A stretch of 64,000 nucleotides of DNA, taken from Alphaproteobacteria bacterium. GTDB lineage: Bacteria; Pseudomonadota; Alphaproteobacteria; Rhizobiales; Methyloligellaceae. The first letter of the stretch is position 1; every line of letters begins with the position of its first letter. The notes under the pieces are model-generated. The model had not been told where the DNA came from, ran no database searches, and worked only from the letters and a program-made list of their open reading frames with translations. A program made the position numbers and the translations under genes. The DNA lies in assembly GCA_016869535.1 (NCBI GenBank), contig VGDX01000006.1:1-64000 (forward strand). The letters are read 5' to 3'. Shown piece after piece: positions 31,981 through 41,529 of this stretch.

Positions 31981-33605
31981 GCATGAAGCGCAACGCGCGG
32001 CCTCACCGCCTGACGGCGCGCGGGTGCTGAATCGCGGGCGATGGCCTCGGCTTCGGCCAGCGTAAAGGTGCTGCGCCGCGCCAGCGCCTCGTTCGCCTGG
32101 GGGTAGTCGCCGCGGAAATGCGCCCCGCGGCTCTCCTTGCGGGCCAACGCCGCGGCGGTCATCAACTTGGCGGTGAGGAGCATGTTGCCGAGCCGCGCAT
32201 CGCCTTGCGTCTCCCGCTCGAGCGCCGCGATCATCCCCAGCGCTTCGGTCAAGGAGGCTTCGTCGCGGATGACGCCGACATGGCTCTGCATGAGACGGCG
32301 AAGCGTCTGCTCAGCCTCATGGCTGTGGCTAACGGCAGGAGCCGAGATCCTTGCCTCTACCTTGCGTGTGGGCGCAGCCACATATCCGCCGAAGCCGGCG
32401 ATGTCGCGGGCGGCGCGTGCGCCGAACACGACTGCTTCGAGCAGCGAGTTCGAGGCGAGCCGGTTGGCGCCATGCGCGCCGGTCGAGGCGACTTCGCCCA
32501 CGGCCCACAGCCCGTCGACGGTCGAGCGGCCTGCCGAGTCGGTAAGGATGCCGCCCATGTGGTAATGCGCCGCCGGTGATACGGGAATCGGCTCGCTTAT
32601 GGGGTCGATGCCGGCCGCGCGGCAGGCGGCGGATACGGTAGGGAAATGCTCAGCGAGCTTGGTCCCGAGTCCGCGGCAATCGAGAAATGCGCCGCGCCCG
32701 CTGGTTACTTCGCGATGGACGGCGCGCGCCACCACGTCGCGGGGCGCAAGCTCCGCATCCGCATGGATCGCACGCAGGAAACGCTCGCCGCGCGCATTGA
32801 TCAGCGTGGCACCTTCGCCGCGCAGCGCCTCTGTGGCGAGAGGCGCCGGATCGCGGCCGATGGCCATCGCGGTCGGATGGAATTGCACGAACTCGGCATC
32901 GGCGATCACAGCACCGGCGCGGGCGGCAATGGCGATGCCGTCGCCACGTGCCTCGCGCGGATTGGTGGTGACGGCGAAGATCTGGCCGGCGCCACCGGTG
33001 GCGAGCACCACGGCATGCGCGGCCAAGGTCATGGCATAGGGACTGCCATCCACCGGGGTAAGCTCGATGCCGGCGACCCGTCCGTCGCTCAACACGAGAT
33101 CGCTGGCGGCGAACCCTTCCAGCACGGTGATCGACGGTGTGCGACGCACGGCTTCGGTGAGCGCAGCCATGATGGCGCGTCCGGCCGTGTCGCCCTTGAC
33201 GTGGAGAATGCGGCGGCGGCCATGCGCTGCCTCATGCCCGAGGCTCAGACGGCCTTCGAGGTCCTTGTCGAACGGCACGCCAAAGCGAAGCAAATCCTCG
33301 ACGCGTTCGCGCGCCTCGCGCGCCATGAGCAGCGCGATCTTCTCGTCGACGATGCCGGCGCCTGCTGTGATCGTATCGGCGGCATGCGCCTCGGGGCTGT
33401 CGCCCTCGGAAAGCGCCGCGGCGACGCCGGCCTGCGCCCACAGACTCGATGCGCCTTCGCCGAAGCGCGCCGCCGACACCACGGTGACCGGCAACGGCGC
33501 GAGCTTGAGCGCGGTGAAAAGGCCGGCGAGCCCCGCGCCGACAATCACCACGCCGCCGGAATGCACGGGCAGGGGAGCGGCGAATTTATGCTCGAACCTG
33601 GTCAT
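31977..33605 (-). CDS. nadB: L-aspartate oxidase
   Basis: NadB oxidises L-aspartate to iminoaspartate, the first step of NAD synthesis. Of 542 residues, the FAD-binding GGVVIVGAGLAGLFTAL begins near 17. The succinate-dehydrogenase-like active-site blocks are HVKGDTAGRAIM, QFHPTAMA, HYHMGGILTD and GAHGANRLASNSLLE. The start is fixed by the ATGA overlap with nadA; a much longer open frame beyond it is antisense-like and overlaps nadA. It is the middle gene of the operon. Confidence 0.96.
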   Translation of the reverse strand: MTRFEHKFAAPLPVHSGGVVIVGAGLAGLFTALKLAPLPVTVVSAARFGEGASSLWAQAGVAAALSEGDSPEAHAADTITAGAGIVDEKIALLMAREARERVEDLLRFGVPFDKDLEGRLSLGHEAAHGRRRILHVKGDTAGRAIMAALTEAVRRTPSITVLEGFAASDLVLSDGRVAGIELTPVDGSPYAMTLAAHAVVLATGGAGQIFAVTTNPREARGDGIAIAARAGAVIADAEFVQFHPTAMAIGRDPAPLATEALRGEGATLINARGERFLRAIHADAELAPRDVVARAVHREVTSGRGAFLDCRGLGTKLAEHFPTVSAACRAAGIDPISEPIPVSPAAHYHMGGILTDSAGRSTVDGLWAVGEVASTGAHGANRLASNSLLEAVVFGARAARDIAGFGGYVAAPTRKVEARISAPAVSHSHEAEQTLRRLMQSHVGVIRDEASLTEALGMIAALERETQGDARLGNMLLTAKLMTAAALARKESRGAHFRGDYPQANEALARRSTFTLAEAEAIARDSAPARRQAVRPRVALHA

Positions 33606-34678
33606 CAGTGATTGAGGTTGATCATGCGCTCGACGGCCGCGCGCGCGGGCTCGGCCACCGCCGGATCGATCGTCACCTCCTCCTTGAGGAACACGAGGGA
33701 TTCGAGGATTTTCGGCAGCGTAATGCGCTTCATATGCGGGCAAAGATTGCAGGGCCGCACGAACTGAACGTTCGGCGCCTCGACCGCGACGTTGTCGCTC
33801 ATAGAGCACTCGGTCACGAGCAGCACTTTTGACGGCTGGTTGTCCTTCACCCACTTGATCATGCCGGAGGTCGAGCCGGTGAAATCGGCCTCCTCGAGCA
33901 CGTCCTGGTCGCATTCGGGGTGCGCGATGATCTTCACGCCGGGGTCGGTCTCGCGATAGGCGCGCAGCTCCTCGCCGGTAAAGCGCTCATGCACCTCGCA
34001 ATGGCCCTTCCAGGCGATGATCTCGACGGAGGTCTGGCTCGCCACCCATTTGGCGAGATATTCGTCGGGGATGAGGATCACGCGCGGCGCGCCGAGCGAC
34101 TCGACCACGCGCACGGCATTGGACGAGGTGCAAGTGATGTCGCACTCGGCCTTCACGTCCGCTGAGGTGTTCACGTAAGTCACTACCGGCACGCCGGGAT
34201 AGGCCTCGCGCATCGCCCGCACGTCGGCGGCGGTGATGGATGCGGCGAGGGAACAGCCGGCGCGCAGATCGGGGATCAGCACCATCTTGTCGGGATTGAG
34301 CAGCTTCGAGGTCTCGGCCATGAAATGCACGCCGCCCTGCACGATGATCTCGGCGTCGGTCCTTGACGCCTCGCGGGCGAGCTGGAGCGAGTCGCCGACC
34401 ACGTCGGCGACGCAGTGGAAGATCTCCGGCGTCATGTAGTTGTGCGCGAGCACCACGGCGTTACGCGCGCGCTTGAGGTCGTTGATGGCCTTGATGTATG
34501 GCGCAAAGCCCGGCCACTCGATGGGCGGGATGACGCGCGCCACCTTCTCGTAGAGATGGGCGGTCTCTCGCGCCACTTCGGGCGTGTAGGCGAGGTCCGG
34601 GAGGACGGCAGGGGGCAATGCCACCTGCGCCTTGGCCCTGGCCTTGGCGGGAGAAATGCGTCCCTGAACGGTTGCCAT
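33605..34678 (-). CDS. nadA: Quinolinate synthase NadA
   Basis: NadA condenses iminoaspartate with dihydroxyacetone phosphate to quinolinate using a [4Fe-4S] cluster. The 357 residues include [49 protein letters not shown] and the late [10 protein letters not shown] that carries cluster cysteines. I chose the ATG at 34678 because GGAG lies 9 bases upstream; further ATGs at 34693 and 34711 fall beside or inside the operator. It is the first gene of nadABC and is probably repressed by NadQ. Confidence 0.95.
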   Translation of the reverse strand: MATVQGRISPAKARAKAQVALPPAVLPDLAYTPEVARETAHLYEKVARVIPPIEWPGFAPYIKAINDLKRARNAVVLAHNYMTPEIFHCVADVVGDSLQLAREASRTDAEIIVQGGVHFMAETSKLLNPDKMVLIPDLRAGCSLAASITAADVRAMREAYPGVPVVTYVNTSADVKAECDITCTSSNAVRVVESLGAPRVILIPDEYLAKWVASQTSVEIIAWKGHCEVHERFTGEELRAYRETDPGVKIIAHPECDQDVLEEADFTGSTSGMIKWVKDNQPSKVLLVTECSMSDNVAVEAPNVQFVRPCNLCPHMKRITLPKILESLVFLKEEVTIDPAVAEPARAAVERMINLNH

Positions 34679-34694
34679 CGCTTTGGTCTCCATA

Positions 34695-34711
34695 ATGCTC
34701 ACAGTGAGCAT
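34695..34711 (-). promoter_or_regulatory. Palindromic operator at nadA (probable NadQ site)
   Basis: ATGCTCAC-A-GTGAGCAT is a perfect 8-1-8 palindrome 17-33 bases before the nadA start codon. TA-rich CATATA immediately upstream on the minus strand could be the -10 element, so a bound protein would block transcription. nadQ, the usual repressor of nadABC in these bacteria, is present at 42765-43772. Confidence 0.72.
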
Positions 34712-34818
34712 ATATGGGTTATTAAAACATCCGGCACAAGGCCGGCTCCGGCAAGCCCTAGTCTCAAAAGGAGTATAGGGGATCAGGCGCCTGCTTCAAA
34801 GGGGGGAGGAGCGCGATT

Positions 34819-34935
34819 GTGAAGCGGCCAAATGTCCCCCACCAGATGGCCGCAAGCCCTGTCACAAGACTGACATGCATCAAGGATGGGAAGGAATACT
34901 TAGTGACCGTCGAAGCCGTCTCGGATTACTTTTGA
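34819..34935 (+). CDS. Possible small ORF (38 aa) upstream of the L,D-transpeptidase
   Basis: A GTG at 34819 preceded by the strong Shine-Dalgarno-like GGGGGGAGGAG opens a 38-residue frame ending SDYF, 23 bases before the next gene. The residues (LTCIKDGKEYLVTVEAV) look like plausible protein, but I recognise no family. It could be a genuine small protein, a leader peptide or chance. Confidence 0.3.
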   Translation: MKRPNVPHQMAASPVTRLTCIKDGKEYLVTVEAVSDYF

Positions 34936-34958
34936 AGGGCGGGGCGTGAGGGAGATGA

Positions 34959-36689
34959 ATGCGTAGACCTTCCTTGGTCACCATTCTCGGTGCGGCGGGA
35001 GCGTTGATGCTTGCCGTGCTGACGATTTGGTTCCTCGCCGGCACATTGTCGGCGACCGACCACCACGCCTCCGGCATCGTCGTCGTGATCCCCGACCACC
35101 CTTCAAGCGAAGAGCCCGCCGCTTCCGTCGTGGCCGCACTACCAGATGCCGTTGAGCCCCAGACTGGTCAGCCTTCGCCGCCAAGCCAAAGTCCGTTGCC
35201 GGCAGATCAAGCGCCGGTTGCAGACTCCGCGCCCCAGGCAGAACCCGCGCCGGCCGTCGAGGAACCGCCTCCGCCTCAGAATGCCGCCATCATCGAGACC
35301 ATCCGCGCGAAGCTCAAGGATGCCGATCTGCGCAAAGGTGCCAACGCCGACGACCTCGCCGCGCTCGAAGCCTTCTATGCCGAGCGCAGCGATCCGTCGC
35401 TGTGGATGACCGAGGAGGGCTTCTCCGAGCAGGCGCAAGCCGTGCTGGACGAGCTCGGCAAGGCCGAGGATTGGGGATTGTCGAGCCAGGCATTCAGCGT
35501 GCCGTCGGCGGCGACGTCGCCAAGCACGCCGGATGCTCAAGCCATAGCCGAGATCGAGCTCGATCTCGCCATTCTGAAATATGCCCGCTTCGCCAAAGGT
35601 GGCCGCACGACACCCAACGAGCTCAGCAAGATCATCGACCAGACGCTCGCTCTGCCCGATCCGAAGATCGTCATGACCGAAATCGCCGCTGCGGATGCGC
35701 CTGACGATTATCTCAAATCGCTGCATCCCAAGCACGAGCAGTTCCAGAAATTGCGTGAGGCGCTTGCCGAGGCCCGCGAAGAGGACGCCGAAGACGCCGA
35801 TATCGATCGTATCGTCATCAACATGGAGCGCTGGCGCTGGATGCCCGACGACCTCGGCCCCCGCTATGTGCAGATCAATGTCCCCGAATTCATGGCCTTC
35901 ATCGTCAAGGACGGTAAGACCGTCTATGAGGACAAGGTCGTGGTCGGCAAGCAGGTCTATGCCACGCCGATCTTCTCCGCCGACATGACCTCGATCGTGT
36001 TCAATCCGGAATGGACGGTGCCGCCGACCGTGATCCGGGAGGATTTGCTGCCGAAGCTGCGCGCGGGAGGCAGCGGCTGGTTCAGCTCATCGAGCAATAC
36101 GTCCGTGCTGAAACATCATAAACTCAAGGTGCGCTATAACGGCCGCCCCGTCGACCCGAACAAGATCGACTGGAAGAAGGTCAATATGGCCGCGATCTCC
36201 TTCGTGCAGCCGCCGGGCCCGACCAATGTGCTCGGCAAGGTGAAGTTCCTCTATCCGAACGTGCACGCCGTCTACATGCACGACACCATCAAGAAAGGCC
36301 TGATGGACAAGGAAGTGCGCGTGGAAGGTCATCACTGCCCGCGCGTCGCCAATCCCGGCAAGTTCGCGGGCGTGCTGCTTGCCGAAGATCAGGGCACGAC
36401 CTCGGATGAGATCGAAAAGCTGATGACCAAGGGTCACAACAGCGCCATCGAGATCAAGACGCCGATCCCGGTGCACACCACCTATTTCACCGCGGTGGTT
36501 GATGGCGAGGGCAAGGTCAAGACCTTCGGCGATATCTACAAGCTCGATGCGGTGGTGACCAAGGCGCTCGCGCCCGACCTCAAGGCCGTCGTGACCGCAG
36601 CCAAGCCTGCGTCTCCAGCGGGCGAGGGGATCGAACTGCCGCACCGCAAGCCCGCCGCAAGCGGTGCGCTTGCCGATTCCACACCCTGA
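34959..36689 (+). CDS. L,D-transpeptidase (YkuD domain) with altered active-site motif
   Basis: This 576-residue protein has an N-terminal membrane anchor (VTILGAAGALMLAVLTIWFLAG), a Pro/Ala-rich linker to about 110, a peptidoglycan-binding-like helical region, and a C-terminal YkuD domain (about 300-500: RYVQINVPEFMAFI, VVVGKQVYATPIFS, FNPEWTVPPTV). YkuD enzymes form 3-3 crosslinks or attach proteins to peptidoglycan. AVYMHDT is conserved, but the catalytic motif, normally SHGCxR, reads GHHCPRV: the Cys and Arg remain while Ser and Gly are replaced. GGGAGATGA precedes the ATG. It is divergent from nadA. Confidence 0.88.
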   Translation: MRRPSLVTILGAAGALMLAVLTIWFLAGTLSATDHHASGIVVVIPDHPSSEEPAASVVAALPDAVEPQTGQPSPPSQSPLPADQAPVADSAPQAEPAPAVEEPPPPQNAAIIETIRAKLKDADLRKGANADDLAALEAFYAERSDPSLWMTEEGFSEQAQAVLDELGKAEDWGLSSQAFSVPSAATSPSTPDAQAIAEIELDLAILKYARFAKGGRTTPNELSKIIDQTLALPDPKIVMTEIAAADAPDDYLKSLHPKHEQFQKLREALAEAREEDAEDADIDRIVINMERWRWMPDDLGPRYVQINVPEFMAFIVKDGKTVYEDKVVVGKQVYATPIFSADMTSIVFNPEWTVPPTVIREDLLPKLRAGGSGWFSSSSNTSVLKHHKLKVRYNGRPVDPNKIDWKKVNMAAISFVQPPGPTNVLGKVKFLYPNVHAVYMHDTIKKGLMDKEVRVEGHHCPRVANPGKFAGVLLAEDQGTTSDEIEKLMTKGHNSAIEIKTPIPVHTTYFTAVVDGEGKVKTFGDIYKLDAVVTKALAPDLKAVVTAAKPASPAGEGIELPHRKPAASGALADSTP

Positions 36690-36789
36690 CTTTTGCAAGG
36701 TAATTGTTGCATGCGGCGCATTAATCGTGGGCCGGGGCGCGTTCTTTTGCTAGGCTCTTGAAGTTGGGCAGCAAAAGGACGCGAAAAGC

Positions 36790-36987
36790 GTGCAGTCGCA
36801 ATTCACCGTCGGTATCACAGTGTCGGGAAGAGGCGACCGGATCGTGGTCAAGGCCGAGGATGCACTGATCGCGGCGCTGAAGGTGAAGGCTGAGCGGCCC
36901 GAAGCCACCATCACCTATGTGCGCCGCCTGAACCGGCGTGGCGATCAGCGCCATCCGCCGCACCGCCTGCACGAAAACCGCAACTAA
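36790..36987 (+). CDS. Small conserved-looking hypothetical protein (65 aa)
   Basis: A GTG start with AAAGGA upstream opens a 65-residue frame. It has a regular pattern (FTVGITVSGRGDRIVVKAEDALIAALKVKAERPEATITYVRRLNRRGD in parts) that suggests a compact alpha/beta fold with a basic tail. It lies between the L,D-transpeptidase and the convergent permease. I know of no function, though similar small proteins occur in related genomes. Confidence 0.6.
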   Translation: MQSQFTVGITVSGRGDRIVVKAEDALIAALKVKAERPEATITYVRRLNRRGDQRHPPHRLHENRN

Positions 36988-36988
36988 C

Positions 36989-38359
36989 TCAGTCGTCGGC
37001 TTTTGCCGTTTTGACCGCGCCGGAGACCGCGCTGAGACGCATCAGGCCATAGATGGCGAGCGCGCCGAGCAATAGCACGCCGGCGATGGCCGGAGCGCGC
37101 CAGTCGCCGGTGCCGACCCTGACCGCGATCAGCGTGAGGCATACGATCGCTCCAAGCGCCGGCACGATCAGCGGAACCTCGAACCGGCCTTGCTTCTCGC
37201 CCTTGCGCCGTTTCAGCACGAACAGTGCGCCGTTAACCACCGTGAACACGCCAAGCAGGAGCAGCACGGTCGCCGCCGCCAATTCGGTAATGGTGCCGAG
37301 CAGCGCGAGCGGCGCGAGGACGAGGAACAGCGCGCCGATGGCAAAATGCGGCGTGCGTCTTTCGTCATGCACGTTGCCGAGCATGGCGGGCAGTAATCCC
37401 TGGCGCGACATGCCGTAGAGCAGACGCGAGGCGGTGATGTAGTTGACGAGCGCGGTATTGGCCACGGCAAACAGGGTGATGAAGGTGAACACGATGGACG
37501 GAATGGCGGGCGCGGCGCGGTTCACCACTTCGGTGATGGGGCCGGGCGCTTCCGCCAATTCCTGCCACGGCACCACCGACACGGCGGTGACCGCCACGGC
37601 GATGTAAAGCGTGGCGGCCATCGCCATGGCGAGGATCAGCCCGAGCGGCACGGTGCGCTCAGGATCGCGCGTCTCCTCCGCCACGTTATACATGTCCTCG
37701 AAGCCGATAAAGGCGAAGAAGGCGAGTACCGCGCCCTGCATGATCAGCAGCATGGGGAGGTCGGCGCCGACACTCGCCGGCATCTCGAAATAATCGACCG
37801 AGCCCCAATAGGAGATCCCGACGGCGACCACGAGGAGAAGGCCGCCGGCCTCGATCAGCGTGCACAACACATTGACCCACATCGACTCGCGGATGCCGCG
37901 GAACACGAGCCCGGTCAGGATCAGCAGGAAACCGATCGCGAGCCATTCGACGGGCAATGCTTCCAGACCGAACAGGGCGGCGATATTGGCGGCGAACACA
38001 CGCGACTGCGTGGCGATCGAGGTTAATCCCGAGCAGACAAGCGCGAGCCCCACGACAAAGCTCAGAAGCGGCCAGCCATAGGCGCGCTCGGTGACGTAAG
38101 CGGCGCCCGCCGCGCGAGGGTAACGCGAACCGAGCGAGGCATAGGAGAAGGCGGTGAGCAGCGCGGCAATGAGGGCGACGAGAAAGGCGAGCCAGATGGC
38201 GTTGCCGACTTCGCCCGCGACTTTGCCCATCAGCCCGTAAATGCCGGCGCCGAGCATCGAGCCAAGCCCGTACAGCGCCATCTGCGCTGGCCCGATCGAG
38301 CGGACCAGTTTCGGCTCTTTGCCGCCGGCAATCGTTTTTCGCGTCTGTGATTCCCCCAT
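36989..38359 (-). CDS. APC-family amino acid permease
   Basis: This 456-residue integral membrane protein has about 12 hydrophobic segments. The first carries the APC-family motif ALYGLGSMLGAGIYGLMG, and the consensus FFAFIGFEDMYNVAEETRDPERTVPLG is the typical cytoplasmic signature. It imports or exchanges an amino acid or amine, not identifiable here. It appears to be a single-gene transcript, divergent from cspA. Confidence 0.88.
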   Translation of the reverse strand: MGESQTRKTIAGGKEPKLVRSIGPAQMALYGLGSMLGAGIYGLMGKVAGEVGNAIWLAFLVALIAALLTAFSYASLGSRYPRAAGAAYVTERAYGWPLLSFVVGLALVCSGLTSIATQSRVFAANIAALFGLEALPVEWLAIGFLLILTGLVFRGIRESMWVNVLCTLIEAGGLLLVVAVGISYWGSVDYFEMPASVGADLPMLLIMQGAVLAFFAFIGFEDMYNVAEETRDPERTVPLGLILAMAMAATLYIAVAVTAVSVVPWQELAEAPGPITEVVNRAAPAIPSIVFTFITLFAVANTALVNYITASRLLYGMSRQGLLPAMLGNVHDERRTPHFAIGALFLVLAPLALLGTITELAAATVLLLLGVFTVVNGALFVLKRRKGEKQGRFEVPLIVPALGAIVCLTLIAVRVGTGDWRAPAIAGVLLLGALAIYGLMRLSAVSGAVKTAKADD

Positions 38360-38595
38360 CCGGGGAGACTAACATGCTGATCGGGCGCGAAAACCCGCAT
38401 TGCGCCTTGCAATGGCCATTGTTTCCGCTTATGTGAGAACATCGACATTTGGCCGGACCACATGGCCGTATCGCCTTAGCTGATTGGCAGGCGCGCGTTC
38501 AGAACCCTCCAAACATCGACGAACCGCTTCAGGACCGTGCCCTTGGCTCGGCCTCGATGCACAACTGCACTGACATCAGCAAAGGACTGAAATAA
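38360..38595. other. Spacer with the cspA 5' untranslated region
   Basis: These 236 bases separate the divergent permease and cspA. cspA messages often have long structured 5' leaders that respond to cold; the length here is compatible, but no cold-box motif is certain. AAAGGA lies 10 bases before the cspA ATG. Confidence 0.4.
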
Positions 38596-38805
38596 ATGAC
38601 TTCAGGTACAGTGAAATTCTACAACACCCAAAAAGGCTTCGGCTTCATTCAGCCGGACGACGGCGGCAAGGACGTTTTCGTCCATGCAACGGCGCTTGAG
38701 CGCGCCGGCATTCACAGCCTCGTCGAAGGTCAGAAGGTAACTTTCGATACCGAGATCGACAGCCGCAGCGGCAAGACCGCGGTGGGCAATATCAAAGCCG
38801 CTTAG
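38596..38805 (+). CDS. cspA: Cold shock protein (CspA family)
   Basis: This 69-residue OB-fold RNA chaperone binds single-stranded nucleic acid through RNP1 (KGFGFIQP) and RNP2 (VFVHATAL). It melts RNA structure at low temperature or in growth transitions. Length and motifs are canonical. It is monocistronic, closed by a strong terminator. Confidence 0.95.
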   Translation: MTSGTVKFYNTQKGFGFIQPDDGGKDVFVHATALERAGIHSLVEGQKVTFDTEIDSRSGKTAVGNIKAA

Positions 38806-38837
38806 TCCAAACCGGCAAAGCAGCTTCGATGAAATTA

Positions 38838-38861
38838 AAGCCGTCCCCTCGGGGACGGCTT
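38838..38861 (+). terminator. Rho-independent terminator after cspA
   Basis: AAGCCGTCCCC and GGGGACGGCTT form an 11-bp perfect stem with a 2-base TC loop, followed by GTTAGTTT. The A-rich left flank means it could also stop the convergent gene on the minus strand. Confidence 0.85.
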
Positions 38862-38886
38862 GTTAGTTTCTAAGATATCCCGTCAG

Positions 38887-39153
38887 TTACGCAGAGCGCT
38901 TGCGCGTGGATCCTGCGCGGGGCAGCGGATAATCCGCGCTGTCATAAAGACGCCTGATCCCACCGCTGTCGAACCGCGCCTCCTCGACTTCGAGATAGGT
39001 GCCCAACAGATGCTGGGGCGGCAGTTCCTCGATGGCGTAGCGGATGGCTTCGGCGGCGACGTCGAACCGCTTGTAGGTGATGCGGCGGGCGCTGGTCTTC
39101 CAGCTCCGGGCGGGAAAGAGATCGGCTGAGGCCGAGTAATCGAAAGTCGACAT
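38887..39153 (-). CDS. Conserved-looking hypothetical protein (88 aa)
   Basis: This 88-residue soluble protein begins STFDYSASADLFPARSWKTSARRITYKRFD and contains AAEAIRYAIEELPPQHLLGTYLEV. Similar short proteins are, from memory, found in other Hyphomicrobiales without a function. AAAGG precedes the ATG at 39153, which is preferred to an in-frame upstream start. It shares the bidirectional terminator with cspA. Confidence 0.65.
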   Translation of the reverse strand: MSTFDYSASADLFPARSWKTSARRITYKRFDVAAEAIRYAIEELPPQHLLGTYLEVEEARFDSGGIRRLYDSADYPLPRAGSTRKRSA

Positions 39154-39293
39154 GGTACTGATACCTTTAGGGCCAAAATGGTCGGAAAATAGCTTTCGGA
39201 TGAAATAGACCGAAACCACATGCTATATATGGCATGTTGCGCTGCAAAATACGAGGGAAAGCGCCGAAAAAATTTTGCGAAACCGCGATTATT

Positions 39294-40061
39294 CTAGCTT
39301 TTCAGGCGATAGCCGGTCTTGAAAATCCACCAGACCGCGACAAGACAGACGCAAAGGAAGAAAAGCGTCATGGCGACGCTGATGCCGACGCCGACATCGG
39401 CGATCTCGAAGAAGCTCCAGCGGAAGCCGCTGACCAGATAGACCACCGGATTGAACAGCGACACGGTCTGCCAGACAGGCGGCAATATATCGATCGAATA
39501 GAACGTGCCGCCGAGAAAAGTGAGCGGCGTGATGATCAGGAGCGGCACGAGCTGCAGCTGCTCGAAACCGTCGGCCCACAATCCGATGACGAAGCCGAGC
39601 AGGCTGAAGGTCACCGCGGTCAGCACCAGGAAGCCGACCATCCACCACGGATGGGCGATCTCGAGCGGCACGAAGAACCAGGCCGTGCCGAGTATCACCA
39701 GACCGAGCAGGATGGATTTGGTGGCCGCGGCCCCGACATAGCCGACCACGATCTCGAACGGCGAGATCGGCGCCGAGAGCAGCTCATAGATGGTGCCGGT
39801 GAAGCGCGGGAAATAGATGCCGAACGAGGCATTGGCGACGCTCTGGGTCAAAAGCGTGAGCATGATCAGCCCGGGCACGATGAAGGCGCCGTAGCTGATG
39901 CCGTCGATCTCGGTGATGCGCGAGCCGATCGCCGCGCCGAACACGACGAAATAGAGCGAGGTGGCGATCACCGGCGACACGATGCTTTGCAGGAAGGTGC
40001 GCCCCCAGCGCGCCATCTCGAATTTGTAGATCGCTCTGATCGCCGGCAGGTTGATATTCAT
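39294..40061 (-). CDS. ABC-2 type transporter permease
   Basis: This 255-residue membrane protein has six hydrophobic segments, with the ABC-2 signature region [25 protein letters not shown] and [23 protein letters not shown]. It pairs with the ATPase just upstream; its ATG overlaps the ATPase stop (ATGA). Such two-component exporters move drugs, lipids or polysaccharide precursors; the substrate is unknown. A longer open frame extends into the ATPase but is only a shadow there. Confidence 0.92.
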   Translation of the reverse strand: MNINLPAIRAIYKFEMARWGRTFLQSIVSPVIATSLYFVVFGAAIGSRITEIDGISYGAFIVPGLIMLTLLTQSVANASFGIYFPRFTGTIYELLSAPISPFEIVVGYVGAAATKSILLGLVILGTAWFFVPLEIAHPWWMVGFLVLTAVTFSLLGFVIGLWADGFEQLQLVPLLIITPLTFLGGTFYSIDILPPVWQTVSLFNPVVYLVSGFRWSFFEIADVGVGISVAMTLFFLCVCLVAVWWIFKTGYRLKS

Positions 40062-40987
40062 TGGCGGTCCTGCCTCACCAGATCGACGAAGATGTCCTCG
40101 AGCGAGCTCTGCGTGGTGTCGAGGTCCTTGAAGCGGATGCCGGCGGCCGACAAATCGGTCAAAAGGCCGGTGATGCCGGTGCGCGGGCCCTGCGTATCGT
40201 AGGTGTAGATCAGTTCGCTGCCGCCATTGGCGAGCGCGAGATGATGGGAGGCAAGCTCCGCCGGCACCTTGTCGAGCGCCTGATGCAGCTGAAGGGTAAG
40301 CTGCTTCTTGCCGAGCTTGTGCATCAACTCGGCCTTGTCCTCGACCAGGATCAGCTCGCCTTTGTTGATGACGCCGATGCGGTCGGCCATGTCCTCCGCT
40401 TCGTGGATGTAATGCGTGGTGAGGATGATGGTCACGCCGGCATCGCGCAAAGCCCGCACCGCCTGCCACATGCCTTGGCGCAGCTCGACATCGACGCCCG
40501 CGGTCGGCTCGTCGAGAAACAGAATGGTCGGCTCGTGCGCCAGCGCCTTGGCGATCAGCACCCGGCGCTTCATGCCGCCCGACAGCGTCATGAGCTTGTC
40601 GTCCTTCTTGTCCCACAGGCTGAGATCCTTCAGCACCTTCTCGATATAGGCTGGGTTGTCCCATTTGCCCCACAGCCCGCGGCTGAAACTGACCGTGGAC
40701 CAAACATTCTCGAACATGTCGGCGGTCAGTTCTTGCGGCACGAGCCCGATCTCGGCGCGCGCGGCGCGGTAGTCGGTGATGATGTCGTGGCCGTCCACGG
40801 TCACCGAGCCGGAACTGGGCGTGACGATGCCGCAAATGATGCTGATCAGCGTGGTCTTGCCCGCGCCGTTCGGTCCGAGCAGCGCGAAGATCTCACCCTT
40901 GCCGATCTCGAGATTGATGTCCTTGAGCGCCTGGAAGCCTGAGGCATAGGTCTTGGACAGGTTTTTGACGGAAATGACCGGCTGCAT
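40058..40987 (-). CDS. ABC transporter ATP-binding protein (ABC-2 exporter)
   Basis: This 309-residue ATPase has Walker [11 protein letters not shown]-loop VPQELTAD, signature LSGGMKRR, Walker [13 protein letters not shown] and H-loop TTHY. The C-terminal extension with [15 protein letters not shown] is typical of drug/lipid exporter ATPases of the DRA/NodI type. I start at the ATG at 40987 (MQPVISV), because the upstream 26 codons have no family similarity. It is translationally coupled to the permease. Confidence 0.93.
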   Translation of the reverse strand: MQPVISVKNLSKTYASGFQALKDINLEIGKGEIFALLGPNGAGKTTLISIICGIVTPSSGSVTVDGHDIITDYRAARAEIGLVPQELTADMFENVWSTVSFSRGLWGKWDNPAYIEKVLKDLSLWDKKDDKLMTLSGGMKRRVLIAKALAHEPTILFLDEPTAGVDVELRQGMWQAVRALRDAGVTIILTTHYIHEAEDMADRIGVINKGELILVEDKAELMHKLGKKQLTLQLHQALDKVPAELASHHLALANGGSELIYTYDTQGPRTGITGLLTDLSAAGIRFKDLDTTQSSLEDIFVDLVRQDRQ

Positions 40988-41061
40988 GGGGCTGGGGCTG
41001 GCAAGAGGAAAGGGCCGTATAGCTAGGTTCGGAGCAAGGCGCCAGTGCGGCGGCCCTGCGT

Positions 41062-41466
41062 TCATTCGTCGCCGCTTTCCAGCCCGAAATCTTCGACCAC
41101 GCTCGGCTGGATCACCTTGGCGTGCAGCGTGAGCAGCACGAGCTTGGCATCGAGACTTTCGCCTGTTGTGAGCGCGGTTTCGATCCGCCGTTCGACGCCG
41201 CCGGCCAGTTCATTGTTATTGGCGCCGGCGAAGGCGTCGGCGCCGAGCATGCAATAGGCGATCAGCTCCGCTGCTTCGCGCTGGGATCGGTCGGAAGGGT
41301 CGCCGCCGGCCTGTTCCATGAGCAGTCTCACCGCGGTGAGCTTGACCGCTTCGGGCACGAGCTTCGGGTGGAGGTCGACCGCGCGCAGCGCCTGATCGAA
41401 TGCGCGCAATTCCGGAGAGCGTCCGAAGATGCCGAAAAAGCCGATCGATAGCCCGCGTTGGATCAT
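41062..41466 (-). CDS. Conserved-looking hypothetical protein (134 aa)
   Basis: This 134-residue soluble protein begins [33 protein letters not shown] and contains [15 protein letters not shown] cannot assign a family. It probably follows its own promoter near the palindromic repeat at 41484-41527 and precedes the ABC genes on the same strand. The start could also be the ATG at 41472. Confidence 0.65.
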   Translation of the reverse strand: MIQRGLSIGFFGIFGRSPELRAFDQALRAVDLHPKLVPEAVKLTAVRLLMEQAGGDPSDRSQREAAELIAYCMLGADAFAGANNNELAGGVERRIETALTTGESLDAKLVLLTLHAKVIQPSVVEDFGLESGDE

Positions 41467-41483
41467 GACCATTCCGAACGAAT

Positions 41484-41527
41484 GTCATCCTGAGGCGCTC
41501 GGCGCGTCGCTCGCACCTCAGGATGAC
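41484..41527. repeat. REP-like palindromic element
   Basis: GTCATCCTGAGG at 41484-41495 is inverted as CCTCAGGATGAC at 41516-41527 around a 20-base GC-rich centre. The core CATCCTGAGG recurs at 49681-49772 in this window, which marks it as a dispersed palindromic repeat. Confidence 0.75.
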
Positions 41528-41529
41528 GG

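Noticed and set aside
33606..33914. N-terminal extension of nadB
   Set aside because: It is an out-of-frame reading of nadA; the proper nadB ATG overlaps the nadA stop and is followed directly by the FAD-binding motif.
39294..40835. A 513-codon open frame seemingly fusing an ABC ATPase and permease
   Set aside because: Only the part after 40061 codons on the minus strand is permease; the upstream portion is an out-of-frame shadow of the ATPase gene, which ends with an ATGA overlap.
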